Assembly (NCBI RefSeq): GCF_024529975.1
Contig: NZ_AP024898.1
Span: forward strand, 124,001-188,000
Direction of reading: 5' to 3'
From: Vibrio quintilis
GTDB taxonomy: Bacteria > Pseudomonadota > Gammaproteobacteria > Enterobacterales > Vibrionaceae
Length of the DNA stretch: 64,000 nucleotides
The position numbers were made by a program, and so were the translations under genes. The notes under the pieces were generated by a model. The model did not search any database, was not told where the DNA came from, and saw only the letters and a program-made list of their open reading frames with translations. The first letter of the stretch is position 1. Each line of letters starts with the position of its first letter. This document shows, in pieces, positions 7,565 to 14,958 of this stretch.

Positions 7565-8716
7565 TTAATCCGGTTGATTGAAAATGTTTTCAATTTGTCT
7601 GACTTCAGGACTGTCCGGGTCCAATCCGGTATATTTGTACAATGTGTGCCTGACTCCATCTTCAGAAAGTGACGTTTGTAGCTCGACTGCCTGAGGATCA
7701 TTGTCATTGGAATATTTTAAAGCGGCCGCAATACCTCTCAGAAGCGCCTGATTTTCTATGCCATACGCCATTGTACCCAGTAATGGCTTGATGAGCCGAT
7801 CATTCCGGCCTAACTTTCGTATTGGCTGGCGTCCGACCCGGTTGACCTCATCAATCAGATAAGGATTGGCAAAGCGATTCAGAATTTTCTCTATATAGGC
7901 TGCATGAAAGGCCGGCGCAAAACCATAGCGACGAATTAATACGTCACCACTTTCAAACATCGCCTGCCTGACCTGCGTATAGATTTCCTGATCCGCAATG
8001 GCTTCACGTATGGTCATGTATCCTTTCAGTTTTCCTAAGTAGGCCGTCATACAATGCCCTGTGTTCAGGGTAAATAACTTTCTTTCAATAAATGCCATCA
8101 GGTTATCTGTTTTTTCCATCCCTTCAATGTCAGGTACATCCCCTTTGAATTGGTTTTCATCGACGATCCATTCACTGAATCCTTCCACAGTCACTTCAAG
8201 GAGATCATCGTTTGCAGCTCCTGTTGGCGGAACAATGCGATCGACTGCAGAATCAACAAATCCAATGAATGCATCGGCTCTGGCGTGAAAAGCTGTGTCC
8301 AGACATTTGTAGACTTCTTGTTTAAGATGCGTCGTGCCACGAATCATGTTCTCGCAGGCTATGATATTGAGTGGTTTGAAATTACCCTGCGCAAAACGCT
8401 TTTCAAGACCTGTCGCAATCGTTTTGGCGATTTTATCCAGAATCTCAGGCCCGACAGCGGTTGTGATCAGATCTGTGTGTGTGATGCGATCAATGACTTC
8501 GTCACCATCAGAGCGTACAGCTGTCACATGTGTGACGATATCAGTTTTACATTCAGTATCTACAACTTTTACGATGTATTCCTGCTGATGGCTGAGTTGA
8601 TCGACCAGCGGTGCATTAATATCGGCAAAGATGACTTCCATACTGGCATCTGCCAGAAGTTTACCAATAAATCCCCGACCAATATTTCCGGCACCAAAAT
8701 GTACAGCATTTTTCAT
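7565..8716 (-). CDS. mtlD: Mannitol-1-phosphate 5-dehydrogenase
   Basis: A 383-residue cytoplasmic enzyme that oxidises mannitol-1-phosphate to fructose-6-phosphate with NAD+. The N-terminal nucleotide-binding loop GAGNIGRGFIG (about residues 8-18) follows the classic start MKNAVHFGAGNIG, and length agrees with the family (382 in E. coli). The active-site region around KLFTLNTGHCMTAYLG is present. It lies 107 bp downstream of mtlA on the same strand, the standard order, so the PTS product is fed directly to this enzyme. Confidence 0.96.
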   Translation of the reverse strand: MKNAVHFGAGNIGRGFIGKLLADASMEVIFADINAPLVDQLSHQQEYIVKVVDTECKTDIVTHVTAVRSDGDEVIDRITHTDLITTAVGPEILDKIAKTIATGLEKRFAQGNFKPLNIIACENMIRGTTHLKQEVYKCLDTAFHARADAFIGFVDSAVDRIVPPTGAANDDLLEVTVEGFSEWIVDENQFKGDVPDIEGMEKTDNLMAFIERKLFTLNTGHCMTAYLGKLKGYMTIREAIADQEIYTQVRQAMFESGDVLIRRYGFAPAFHAAYIEKILNRFANPYLIDEVNRVGRQPIRKLGRNDRLIKPLLGTMAYGIENQALLRGIAAALKYSNDNDPQAVELQTSLSEDGVRHTLYKYTGLDPDSPEVRQIENIFNQPD

Positions 8717-8823
8717 AATATTTTCCTGTTTGATATTATTTGACGTATGAAGTTTCAGGGAAGAAGCCAGCTAAACCGGGGGTGAAGCGTGGCCTCTGTT
8801 TTGCTTCAGAAGCAACTGTCAGC

Positions 8824-10776
8824 CTAGGCTGCCTGATGACGTGCCAGAATGTTAAGCACATCTTCTACGTCTTTGGTGCTGGTTAATTGTTGAATTGCCT
8901 CCGGGTCATCGAGGGCACTGGTGATGGTACTGATGACCTGAATATGTTCATCGTTTTTTGCCGCAATGCCGATAATCAGCTTTGCTACATCATCCTGATC
9001 TTCACCAAACTGAACGCCCTGCGGATATTGACAGATAACGATACCGGTTTTCAGAATCTGTTCTTTGGCGTCAACGGTGCCATGAGGAACGGCAATCGAC
9101 TCACCAAGGTAAGTAGAAACAAGTTTTTCCCGTTCAAGCATTGCCGGTATATATTCTGGCTGAGCATAACCGAGCTCGACCAGTTTATTTCCTGCATAAA
9201 GAATGGCTTCTTCTTTGTTTTTTGCTGCCAGTCCCAGGCAGATATTTTTACGCTCAATCTGAAAAACAGGGTGAGACTGGTGCCTGTAATGATCATCATT
9301 TGCTGCCAGAACAGGGGTTTTCATGATTTGACTGTCATTTGCAGCAACCTGATGACGGGCTGCCAGTAACTGAGTGATCAGTTGGTTATATGCTTCATTG
9401 TCAAGGAAATTTGTCAGAGAAATATGATAAGCAGCTGGTGCATGCCGACAGGCCCGATCGGTTAAATCCTGGTGCGTGATAACAATCTCAGCATCTTTCG
9501 GCAGGTTGTTAATGGCAAGGTTTGTGACACGAATATTCAGCCCGGTATCCTGTACTTTTTTTCTCAGCATCCCGGCGCCCATTGCACTTGAGCCCATACC
9601 GGCATCGCAGGCAACAATAATCTGTTCGACGCTGGCCATGTCGATATGATTTTTGTGATGATTGCTGGCTTGTTTGCCTTTTGATGCTGATTTCATTTCA
9701 CTGACTTTTTCCGTGGCTTTAGTAAGCGCGTTTTCATCTCCTTCATCTTCTTGTGTGGAACGCTGAGATTTGAGCAGCAGAGAGGCAACAGAAAATGAAA
9801 CCAGTGCTGCGGCGAAGATGGCACACAATACACCGATCATTGAATCTTTCGGTGTCATTAATAACACAGCGAAAATAGAACCCGGAGAAGCAGGAGAGAC
9901 GATTCCTGCATCAAAAACAGTCAGCGTAAATACACCTGTCATTCCCCCGGCAATTGCTGCAAGAATCAGACGTGGATTCATCAAAATATACGGGAAGTAT
10001 ATTTCATGGATGCCGCCAAAAAAGTGAATCACAGATGCACCACCGGCAGTTTGTTTTGCTGTTCCTTTGCCAAATACGATGTAGGCCAGCAAAATCCCCA
10101 GTCCCGGACCCGGATTCGCTTCTATCAGGAAGAAAATCGATTTTCCGGTTTCTGAAGCTTGCTGAATCCCTAAAGGTGAAAAAATACCGTGATTAATTGC
10201 ATTATTGAGGAAAAGAATTTTCGCCGGTTCGACAAAGACAGAGGTCAGAGGAAGTAAATGTGCATGAACTAAAAAGTGAACGCCTGCTGCCAGAGAACTT
10301 GAAAGAATTTTGACAAAAGGACCGATAAAGTAAAAGGCCAGCATCGCGCAAAGCATGCCTGTAATTCCGGCTGAGAAATTATTCACCAGCATTTCAAAGC
10401 CGCTTTTGATTTTCCCTTCGACTTTTTGGTCAAATGTTTTGATGGCCAGACCGCCCAGCGGACCAACAATCATTGCTCCCATAAACATGGGGATATCCGT
10501 CCCGGCAATCACTCCCATTGTCGTAATTGCGCCAACGACAGCTCCACGCTCTCCCCCAACCAGCTTGCCGCCGGTATAACCAATGAGCAGAGGCAGAAGA
10601 TATTTAATCATGGGTCCAACCATTGTGGCCAGTGTCTCATTGGGTAACCAGCCGGTTGGAATGAATAGTGCGGTGATAAAGCCCCATGCGATAAATGCGC
10701 CGATATTCGGCATAACCATATTAGACAGGAAACGGCCAAAATTTTGTATCCTGATCTTTGCATCTGGTGATATCAT
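8824..10776 (-). CDS. mtlA: Mannitol-specific PTS EIICBA
   Basis: A 650-residue three-domain permease. Membrane EIIC covers about residues 1-340, with GGIHEIYFPY and the substrate Glu258. Cytoplasmic EIIB is about 380-475, with phospho-Cys390 in VACDAGMGSSAMG. EIIA is about 505-650, with phospho-His565 in IAVPHGTVDA. It imports mannitol and phosphorylates it to mannitol-1-phosphate. All three catalytic sites are intact. It is the first gene of mtlA-mtlD-mtlR. The upstream region carries three CRP-like sites, fitting catabolite activation. Confidence 0.96.
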   Translation of the reverse strand: MISPDAKIRIQNFGRFLSNMVMPNIGAFIAWGFITALFIPTGWLPNETLATMVGPMIKYLLPLLIGYTGGKLVGGERGAVVGAITTMGVIAGTDIPMFMGAMIVGPLGGLAIKTFDQKVEGKIKSGFEMLVNNFSAGITGMLCAMLAFYFIGPFVKILSSSLAAGVHFLVHAHLLPLTSVFVEPAKILFLNNAINHGIFSPLGIQQASETGKSIFFLIEANPGPGLGILLAYIVFGKGTAKQTAGGASVIHFFGGIHEIYFPYILMNPRLILAAIAGGMTGVFTLTVFDAGIVSPASPGSIFAVLLMTPKDSMIGVLCAIFAAALVSFSVASLLLKSQRSTQEDEGDENALTKATEKVSEMKSASKGKQASNHHKNHIDMASVEQIIVACDAGMGSSAMGAGMLRKKVQDTGLNIRVTNLAINNLPKDAEIVITHQDLTDRACRHAPAAYHISLTNFLDNEAYNQLITQLLAARHQVAANDSQIMKTPVLAANDDHYRHQSHPVFQIERKNICLGLAAKNKEEAILYAGNKLVELGYAQPEYIPAMLEREKLVSTYLGESIAVPHGTVDAKEQILKTGIVICQYPQGVQFGEDQDDVAKLIIGIAAKNDEHIQVISTITSALDDPEAIQQLTSTKDVEDVLNILARHQAA

Positions 10777-10814
10777 AAGAATTCCCCGTTCGATGTTCTA
10801 AAGAATATTGTAGT

Positions 10815-10851
10815 GGTAACGGTTCGCCAAAACCGTTGATTGTCTGTTACC
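10815..10851. promoter_or_regulatory. Dyad symmetry in the mtlA leader
   Basis: AACGGTT (10818-10824) and AACCGTT (10831-10837) form a 7-bp inverted repeat with loop CGCCAA, nested in GGTAAC (10815-10820) and GTTACC (10846-10851). It lies 40-75 bp upstream of the mtlA start and so falls in the likely 5' leader or operator. It could be a regulator site or an RNA hairpin. In V. cholerae the antisense RNA MtlS comes from the equivalent leader, but I cannot show such a transcript here. Confidence 0.45.
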
Positions 10852-10941
10852 TGATCAATCTACCACATAATATTCATTTGGAACTGACGACGGGTTTTTT
10901 GTGATATATGTAGCATTTATTTTTATGAGCAAATGTTTTTT

Positions 10942-10959
10942 CAGTGATCTTCGTCATGG
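10942..10959. promoter_or_regulatory. CRP-like site 1 (mtl)
   Basis: GTGATCTTCGTCAT matches GTGA-N6-TCAC with one mismatch. It is about 170 bp upstream of mtlA, between it and two better sites. Confidence 0.5.
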
Positions 10960-11059
10960 GTTAGTGATGAAAATTTGTTACATAATCTGTTTTTTGAATT
11001 TGTCAATTTATTTTTAATGATTCATGTCTCAATTTTAATTTAGTGACCAGGTATAAACT

Positions 11060-11077
11060 TAGTGATCATGGTCACGT
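11060..11077. promoter_or_regulatory. CRP-like site 2 (mtl)
   Basis: GTGATCATGGTCAC is a full GTGA-N6-TCAC match. Multiple CRP sites upstream of mtlA are known in E. coli, so the cluster supports cAMP-CRP control of the mannitol operon. Confidence 0.7.
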
Positions 11078-11110
11078 AAATGGCATTTGGAAGCTCGTTT
11101 GAAACATCTG

Positions 11111-11128
11111 AAGTGATCTTAGTCACAA
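11111..11128. promoter_or_regulatory. CRP-like site 3 (mtl)
   Basis: GTGATCTTAGTCAC followed by AA is a full match to the CRP core. It is 51 bp from site 2, close to five helical turns, compatible with cooperative arrangement on one DNA face. Confidence 0.7.
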
Positions 11129-11462
11129 CTTATCGCTTCTTTGATCAATCAAATTAAAGAAAAAACATCCGTTAGCCGCATTCTTGTAATTAAGATACGG
11201 TGCTTGGTATGCTGCACATATCATAATCATTACATGGAGGAAATTTGCCGGTCGACGACAAGAATGTCTCTGTATGATTTTTGTGATGCTTACCGCTATA
11301 TCGTTGTGACGCTTGCTGTCACATAGAAAGTTCTGTGATTTCTAATCCAAACAAAGCAATAAGCTCATGTAATGAAATGATCCTTTTTGATCTTGTGTTC
11401 AGGAAGTGTTCTTTTCTTGTTAGAATACCGACGAAGTTATATTCATGCTGCAGTTAAATTCT

Positions 11463-12410
11463 ATGAAAGAAAGAGTAACCATTTCTGTCTCCTCAATTCA
11501 TGGTACGAAGCATTTCTATATAGGGAAGTGGTTTCGTCATATGCTGAAGGGATTTGGCTCCCTCATTATTGCTGGTTTAGTTATCACGGGTGGTGTGATT
11601 TATTATCTTGTCGATGAAGTTGATTTTGCCAAACTTAAACAGAGTGAGCTTGAGACAAAGTCTATGTCTCTCTCTGAGGAAGTCACCTCACTCAAAGAAC
11701 TGAAAAATAATTTAGAAAGTGATTTACTGGAACGTGAAGAACGGATGAGTCTGGTTTCAGATCGTCTTGGTGATCTGGAAAAGTTACTCGGTGTCGGAGA
11801 CACGCAGGGTAAGATTGAATCCCGTCTGGATACTGCGGCAATTACATCTTCTGTCAGGATGGTGATGCTAAATCAGATACCAAACGGGGCACCGGTCCGT
11901 CATGCCAGAATTTCATCGGGTTATGGTAAACGGGTGCATCCTGTGACAGGAAAGATTAAGTTTCACCGCGGGCAGGATTTTGCTGTGAATATCGGTACGC
12001 CGATATATGCACCTGCCGACGGTGTTGTCGAAGTCGTCCGGCCCGGGAATAAAGGCTCAGGTAATTTTGTACGGTTACAACATTCGTACGGTTTTTCGAG
12101 TTCTTATTCTCATTTACAGAAATTTCATGTACGTACCGGTGATTTTGTACAGAAAGGTGATTTAATCGCTTATTCAGGGAATAGTGGATTATCCTCTGGT
12201 CCTCATCTTCATTATGAAGTGAGGTTTGTAGGACGTCCTTTAAATCCCCGTCCTTTTGTCGATTGGAATGTTGACAATTTTGAAGCAATTTTTAGTAATG
12301 TTAGAGGTATACGATGGGAATCTTTGGTGGACAAAATAGAGCTCAGGGTCAGCGCTCAACTACAACTGTCATCGCAAAAGGGTGTACACTTAACGGACAA
12401 ATCAGGTTAG
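11463..12410 (+). CDS. M23 family peptidase, membrane-anchored (LytM-like)
   Basis: A 315-residue inner-membrane protein: cytoplasmic N-terminus, one transmembrane helix (about residues 29-50), a periplasmic coiled coil (about 54-110), and a peptidase_M23 domain from about 145. Zinc ligands are visible as HRGQD (His168, Asp172) and HLH (His248, His250). Such enzymes cut peptidoglycan cross-links. An in-frame ATG at 11445 is possible; I prefer 11463 from family N-termini. The 3' end overlaps the bactofilin gene by 97 bp in another frame. M23 plus bactofilin is a recurrent cell-shape pair (for example Csd1/CcmA of Helicobacter). Confidence 0.9.
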   Translation: MKERVTISVSSIHGTKHFYIGKWFRHMLKGFGSLIIAGLVITGGVIYYLVDEVDFAKLKQSELETKSMSLSEEVTSLKELKNNLESDLLEREERMSLVSDRLGDLEKLLGVGDTQGKIESRLDTAAITSSVRMVMLNQIPNGAPVRHARISSGYGKRVHPVTGKIKFHRGQDFAVNIGTPIYAPADGVVEVVRPGNKGSGNFVRLQHSYGFSSSYSHLQKFHVRTGDFVQKGDLIAYSGNSGLSSGPHLHYEVRFVGRPLNPRPFVDWNVDNFEAIFSNVRGIRWESLVDKIELRVSAQLQLSSQKGVHLTDKSG

Positions 12411-12760
12411 AAAGTGATATCCATGTTGACGGTACTGTAGAAGGGCAGATCGATGTTGTGAAAACTCTGATCATCAGTGAAACAGGGTTTATCAAGGGTG
12501 AAGTTCATGCAGATCGTGTGATTATTAATGGTGAATTTGAGGGCACATGTTACGCAGATAATATTGAGATTTTAAGCTGTGGCCGCGTGAGCGGAACGAT
12601 TTACAGTGATAATCTGAGTATTGAGCGTGGTGGTAAATTTAATGGTGTCACTCATGCCGCTCAAACCCATAAATCAGAGCAACAGGTTGTTGATTTATCG
12701 GACGCAAAAATTGCCGCTGATGCAAAAAAAACCGAGACGAAAAAGGTGGCTAAAGGGTAA
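12314..12760 (+). CDS. Bactofilin, polymer-forming cytoskeletal protein
   Basis: A 148-residue bactofilin. The central domain (about residues 18-112) shows the repetitive beta-helix pattern (GQIRLESDIHVDGTVEGQID, GEVHADRVIINGEFEGTCYA, GRVSGTIYSDNLSIERGGKFNG), flanked by short polar termini. Bactofilins self-assemble into membrane-associated filaments that position wall enzymes. GAGG lies 8 bases before the ATG, so the start inside the peptidase gene is well supported. The two genes are translationally coupled neighbours. A terminator overlaps the stop codon. Confidence 0.92.
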   Translation: MGIFGGQNRAQGQRSTTTVIAKGCTLNGQIRLESDIHVDGTVEGQIDVVKTLIISETGFIKGEVHADRVIINGEFEGTCYADNIEILSCGRVSGTIYSDNLSIERGGKFNGVTHAAQTHKSEQQVVDLSDAKIAADAKKTETKKVAKG

Positions 12761-12777
12761 TTCCTTAGCCATTTTTT
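12748..12777 (+). terminator. Terminator overlapping the bactofilin stop
   Basis: GGCTAAAGG pairs with CCTTAGCC (one bulged A) and is followed by ATTTTTT. The stem includes the last codons and stop codon of the bactofilin gene. Confidence 0.8.
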
Positions 12778-13217
12778 GGGCGTGTTGTCATCTTTCGTAT
12801 GACGACGGTTTGTGCTTTCTGATAAACAACAGACATTCTCAGAAATTACTGGCGTTATTGAGTAAATATTCTGAGAAATTGTCTTGATAACTGCAAAATT
12901 TAATGAGCAAAGGCTCTGATCTTTCCTGAGGTAGTCTTTCGTTGTGCCGCCCGGCTTATTTTGTCTTTTTCCCGATATATTACCGCTCCCTGGTTGGGTC
13001 AGTTCATGATTTTCACGCACAGAATAATTCATTCGGGTCCGCATCTTTTCATTTCTTTACCGGTTTGTATGCTGGTTTTAATCCTAATCAACAAATTTCA
13101 TTGAAATTTTATGATAATCCTTGTGAATGATATCTGTTTTTGAATAAAATCGGGTCGCCTGAATAACAGCCTGATTGTTTGGTCATTGGTCATACTGGTG
13201 TATTTTCGTTGTGAATT
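12778..13217. other. Intergenic stretch without a recognised gene
   Basis: No convincing coding sequence lies between the bactofilin terminator and the hscC ribosome site. Open frames here show no ribosome site and no family resemblance. It presumably holds the hscC promoter, which I cannot place. Confidence 0.5.
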
Positions 13218-13228
13218 GAGAAGTGAAA

Positions 13229-14902
13229 ATGATGGATAGAAATCTCGCGATTGGTATTGATTTGGGTACAACAAACAGTGCGATTGCTGTTTGGCTGGAT
13301 GGGAAAGCCATATTGATTCCAAATTCTCTGGGTCAGTATTTGACACCATCTGTAGTGAGTATCGATGAAGATCATCATATTCTGGTGGGTGAAGCCGCAT
13401 ACTCCCGGCTGATAACGAAACCATTACAGACGGCTTCAGCATTTAAACGTTTTCTTGGCACAGAGAAAAGCTATCAATTAGGCACTGCAACCTACACACC
13501 AACAGAACTGTGCGCCATGATCCTGAAGTCTCTTAAAAGTGATGCTGAGGATTATTTAAAACAGTCTGTTGATGATGTGGTGATTTCTGTTCCCGCTTAT
13601 TTTAATGATCAACAGAGAAAAGAGGTTCGTCAGGCTGCTGAACTGGCGGGATTGAATGCAACGCGTTTGATCAATGAACCAACGGCTGCCTGTCTGGCTT
13701 ATAGCTTACATGAAACACATGATCGGCGTTTTCTGGTGTTTGATCTGGGAGGCGGTACTTTTGACGTCACTGTGGTTGAATATCAGGACAGTTTTATTGA
13801 GGTCAGAGCTTCGACCGGTGACAACCGGCTTGGTGGTGAAGACTTCACGGCAGCGTTGGTTGAAGCTGTGATGCAAAAGCAAAATATCTCTTCTGACGAC
13901 TTAACCCCGGTTGAGCGTTCTAAAATTATTCAATCTTGTGAAATGGCTAAAAAGAAATCTGCAGCGGAGATGTCAGTCTTTTTGCCGGAACCATGGGTTC
14001 AGACTGTTCAGTTTAGCGCACAGGAGCTAAAGAACATCTGGCAGGAGACCCTCAACCGGCTTTCCTTCCCTATTCGTCAGGCTCTGAATGATGCACGGAT
14101 CAGTCCGGATGAAATTGAAGAATTAATCTTTGTTGGTGGTGCGACCCGCTTAAAAGAAGTGCAGCAAATGGCAACCCGGCTGATTGGACGTTTTGGTAAG
14201 ATTTCATTGGATCCGGACCTTGTGGTGGCTTTAGGTGCAGCGACTCAGGCTGCATGTCGTTTAAGGGACGAAGCGGTTGAAGAAATCGTGTTAACAGATG
14301 TTTGTCCGTTTAGTCTGGGAATTGCTTCAAACCGGGAAGGGCAGCAAGGCGTATTCAGTCCAATTATTGAGCGGAATACTGTGATACCAGCATCGCGGGT
14401 TGAGCGTTTTTATACCATTCATGACGGGCAGGATGTTGTGCGTATTGCTGTATATCAGGGAGAACGCGTGTGGGTTGCTGAAAATGTGCTGATAGATGAA
14501 TTTGAAGTGGATGTGAATCCGGCATCGGCAGGAGAAGAGTCACTTGATGTCCGTTTCAGCTATGATATTAACGGCCTGCTGGAAGTTGATGTGACGGTGG
14601 TTTCAACCGGGAAAACCATTCAAAAAGTGATTGACAGAACACCGACAGGAATGAGTGAAGCCGCTCAGCTGGAGAGCCGAAAGCGGCTGGAAAAGTTAAA
14701 GTTCCATCCAAGAGATGCGCTGCCCAATATCACTTTAATGGAAAAGTTAAATCGTCTTTATGAGGAAAAACTGGCTGAAGAACGCCACTGGATTGAACAG
14801 CTGATTCTTCACTTTACCCGGATGCTGGAAACTCAGGATGATCATCAGATCAAAACGATGAGAGAGCAGATTGAATCAGATCTGAAGGCATCAGGATTGT
14901 AG
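13229..14902 (+). CDS. hscC: Hsp70-family chaperone HscC
   Basis: A 557-residue Hsp70 homologue, shorter than DnaK (about 638) and matching HscC (about 556). Nucleotide-binding motifs are intact: IGIDLGTTNSAIAVW at the start, DLGGGTFDVTVV near residue 170, and EELIFVGGATRLKEVQ near 305. The substrate domain is shortened and lacks the long DnaK lid. GAGAAG precedes two adjacent ATGs (13229 and 13232); a GTG at 13223 is also in frame but unlikely. HscC works with dedicated J-proteins (DjlB/DjlC), and one faces it at 14959-17754. Confidence 0.93.
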   Translation: MMDRNLAIGIDLGTTNSAIAVWLDGKAILIPNSLGQYLTPSVVSIDEDHHILVGEAAYSRLITKPLQTASAFKRFLGTEKSYQLGTATYTPTELCAMILKSLKSDAEDYLKQSVDDVVISVPAYFNDQQRKEVRQAAELAGLNATRLINEPTAACLAYSLHETHDRRFLVFDLGGGTFDVTVVEYQDSFIEVRASTGDNRLGGEDFTAALVEAVMQKQNISSDDLTPVERSKIIQSCEMAKKKSAAEMSVFLPEPWVQTVQFSAQELKNIWQETLNRLSFPIRQALNDARISPDEIEELIFVGGATRLKEVQQMATRLIGRFGKISLDPDLVVALGAATQAACRLRDEAVEEIVLTDVCPFSLGIASNREGQQGVFSPIIERNTVIPASRVERFYTIHDGQDVVRIAVYQGERVWVAENVLIDEFEVDVNPASAGEESLDVRFSYDINGLLEVDVTVVSTGKTIQKVIDRTPTGMSEAAQLESRKRLEKLKFHPRDALPNITLMEKLNRLYEEKLAEERHWIEQLILHFTRMLETQDDHQIKTMREQIESDLKASGL

Positions 14903-14958
14903 GATTCTTGTTTATTCTCAGAATATCAGACGGCTGTTCAGCCGTCTGATGATGGATT

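Noticed and set aside
11231..11323. Short ORF starting ATGGAGGAA upstream of the M23 gene
   Set aside because: It has no ribosome site of its own (GGAGG is inside it), and the 30 codons show no family features; insufficient to call a gene.
12661..13044. 127-codon minus-strand open frame overlapping the bactofilin 3' end
   Set aside because: It is antisense to a well-supported gene, has no ribosome site and shows no protein-family features.
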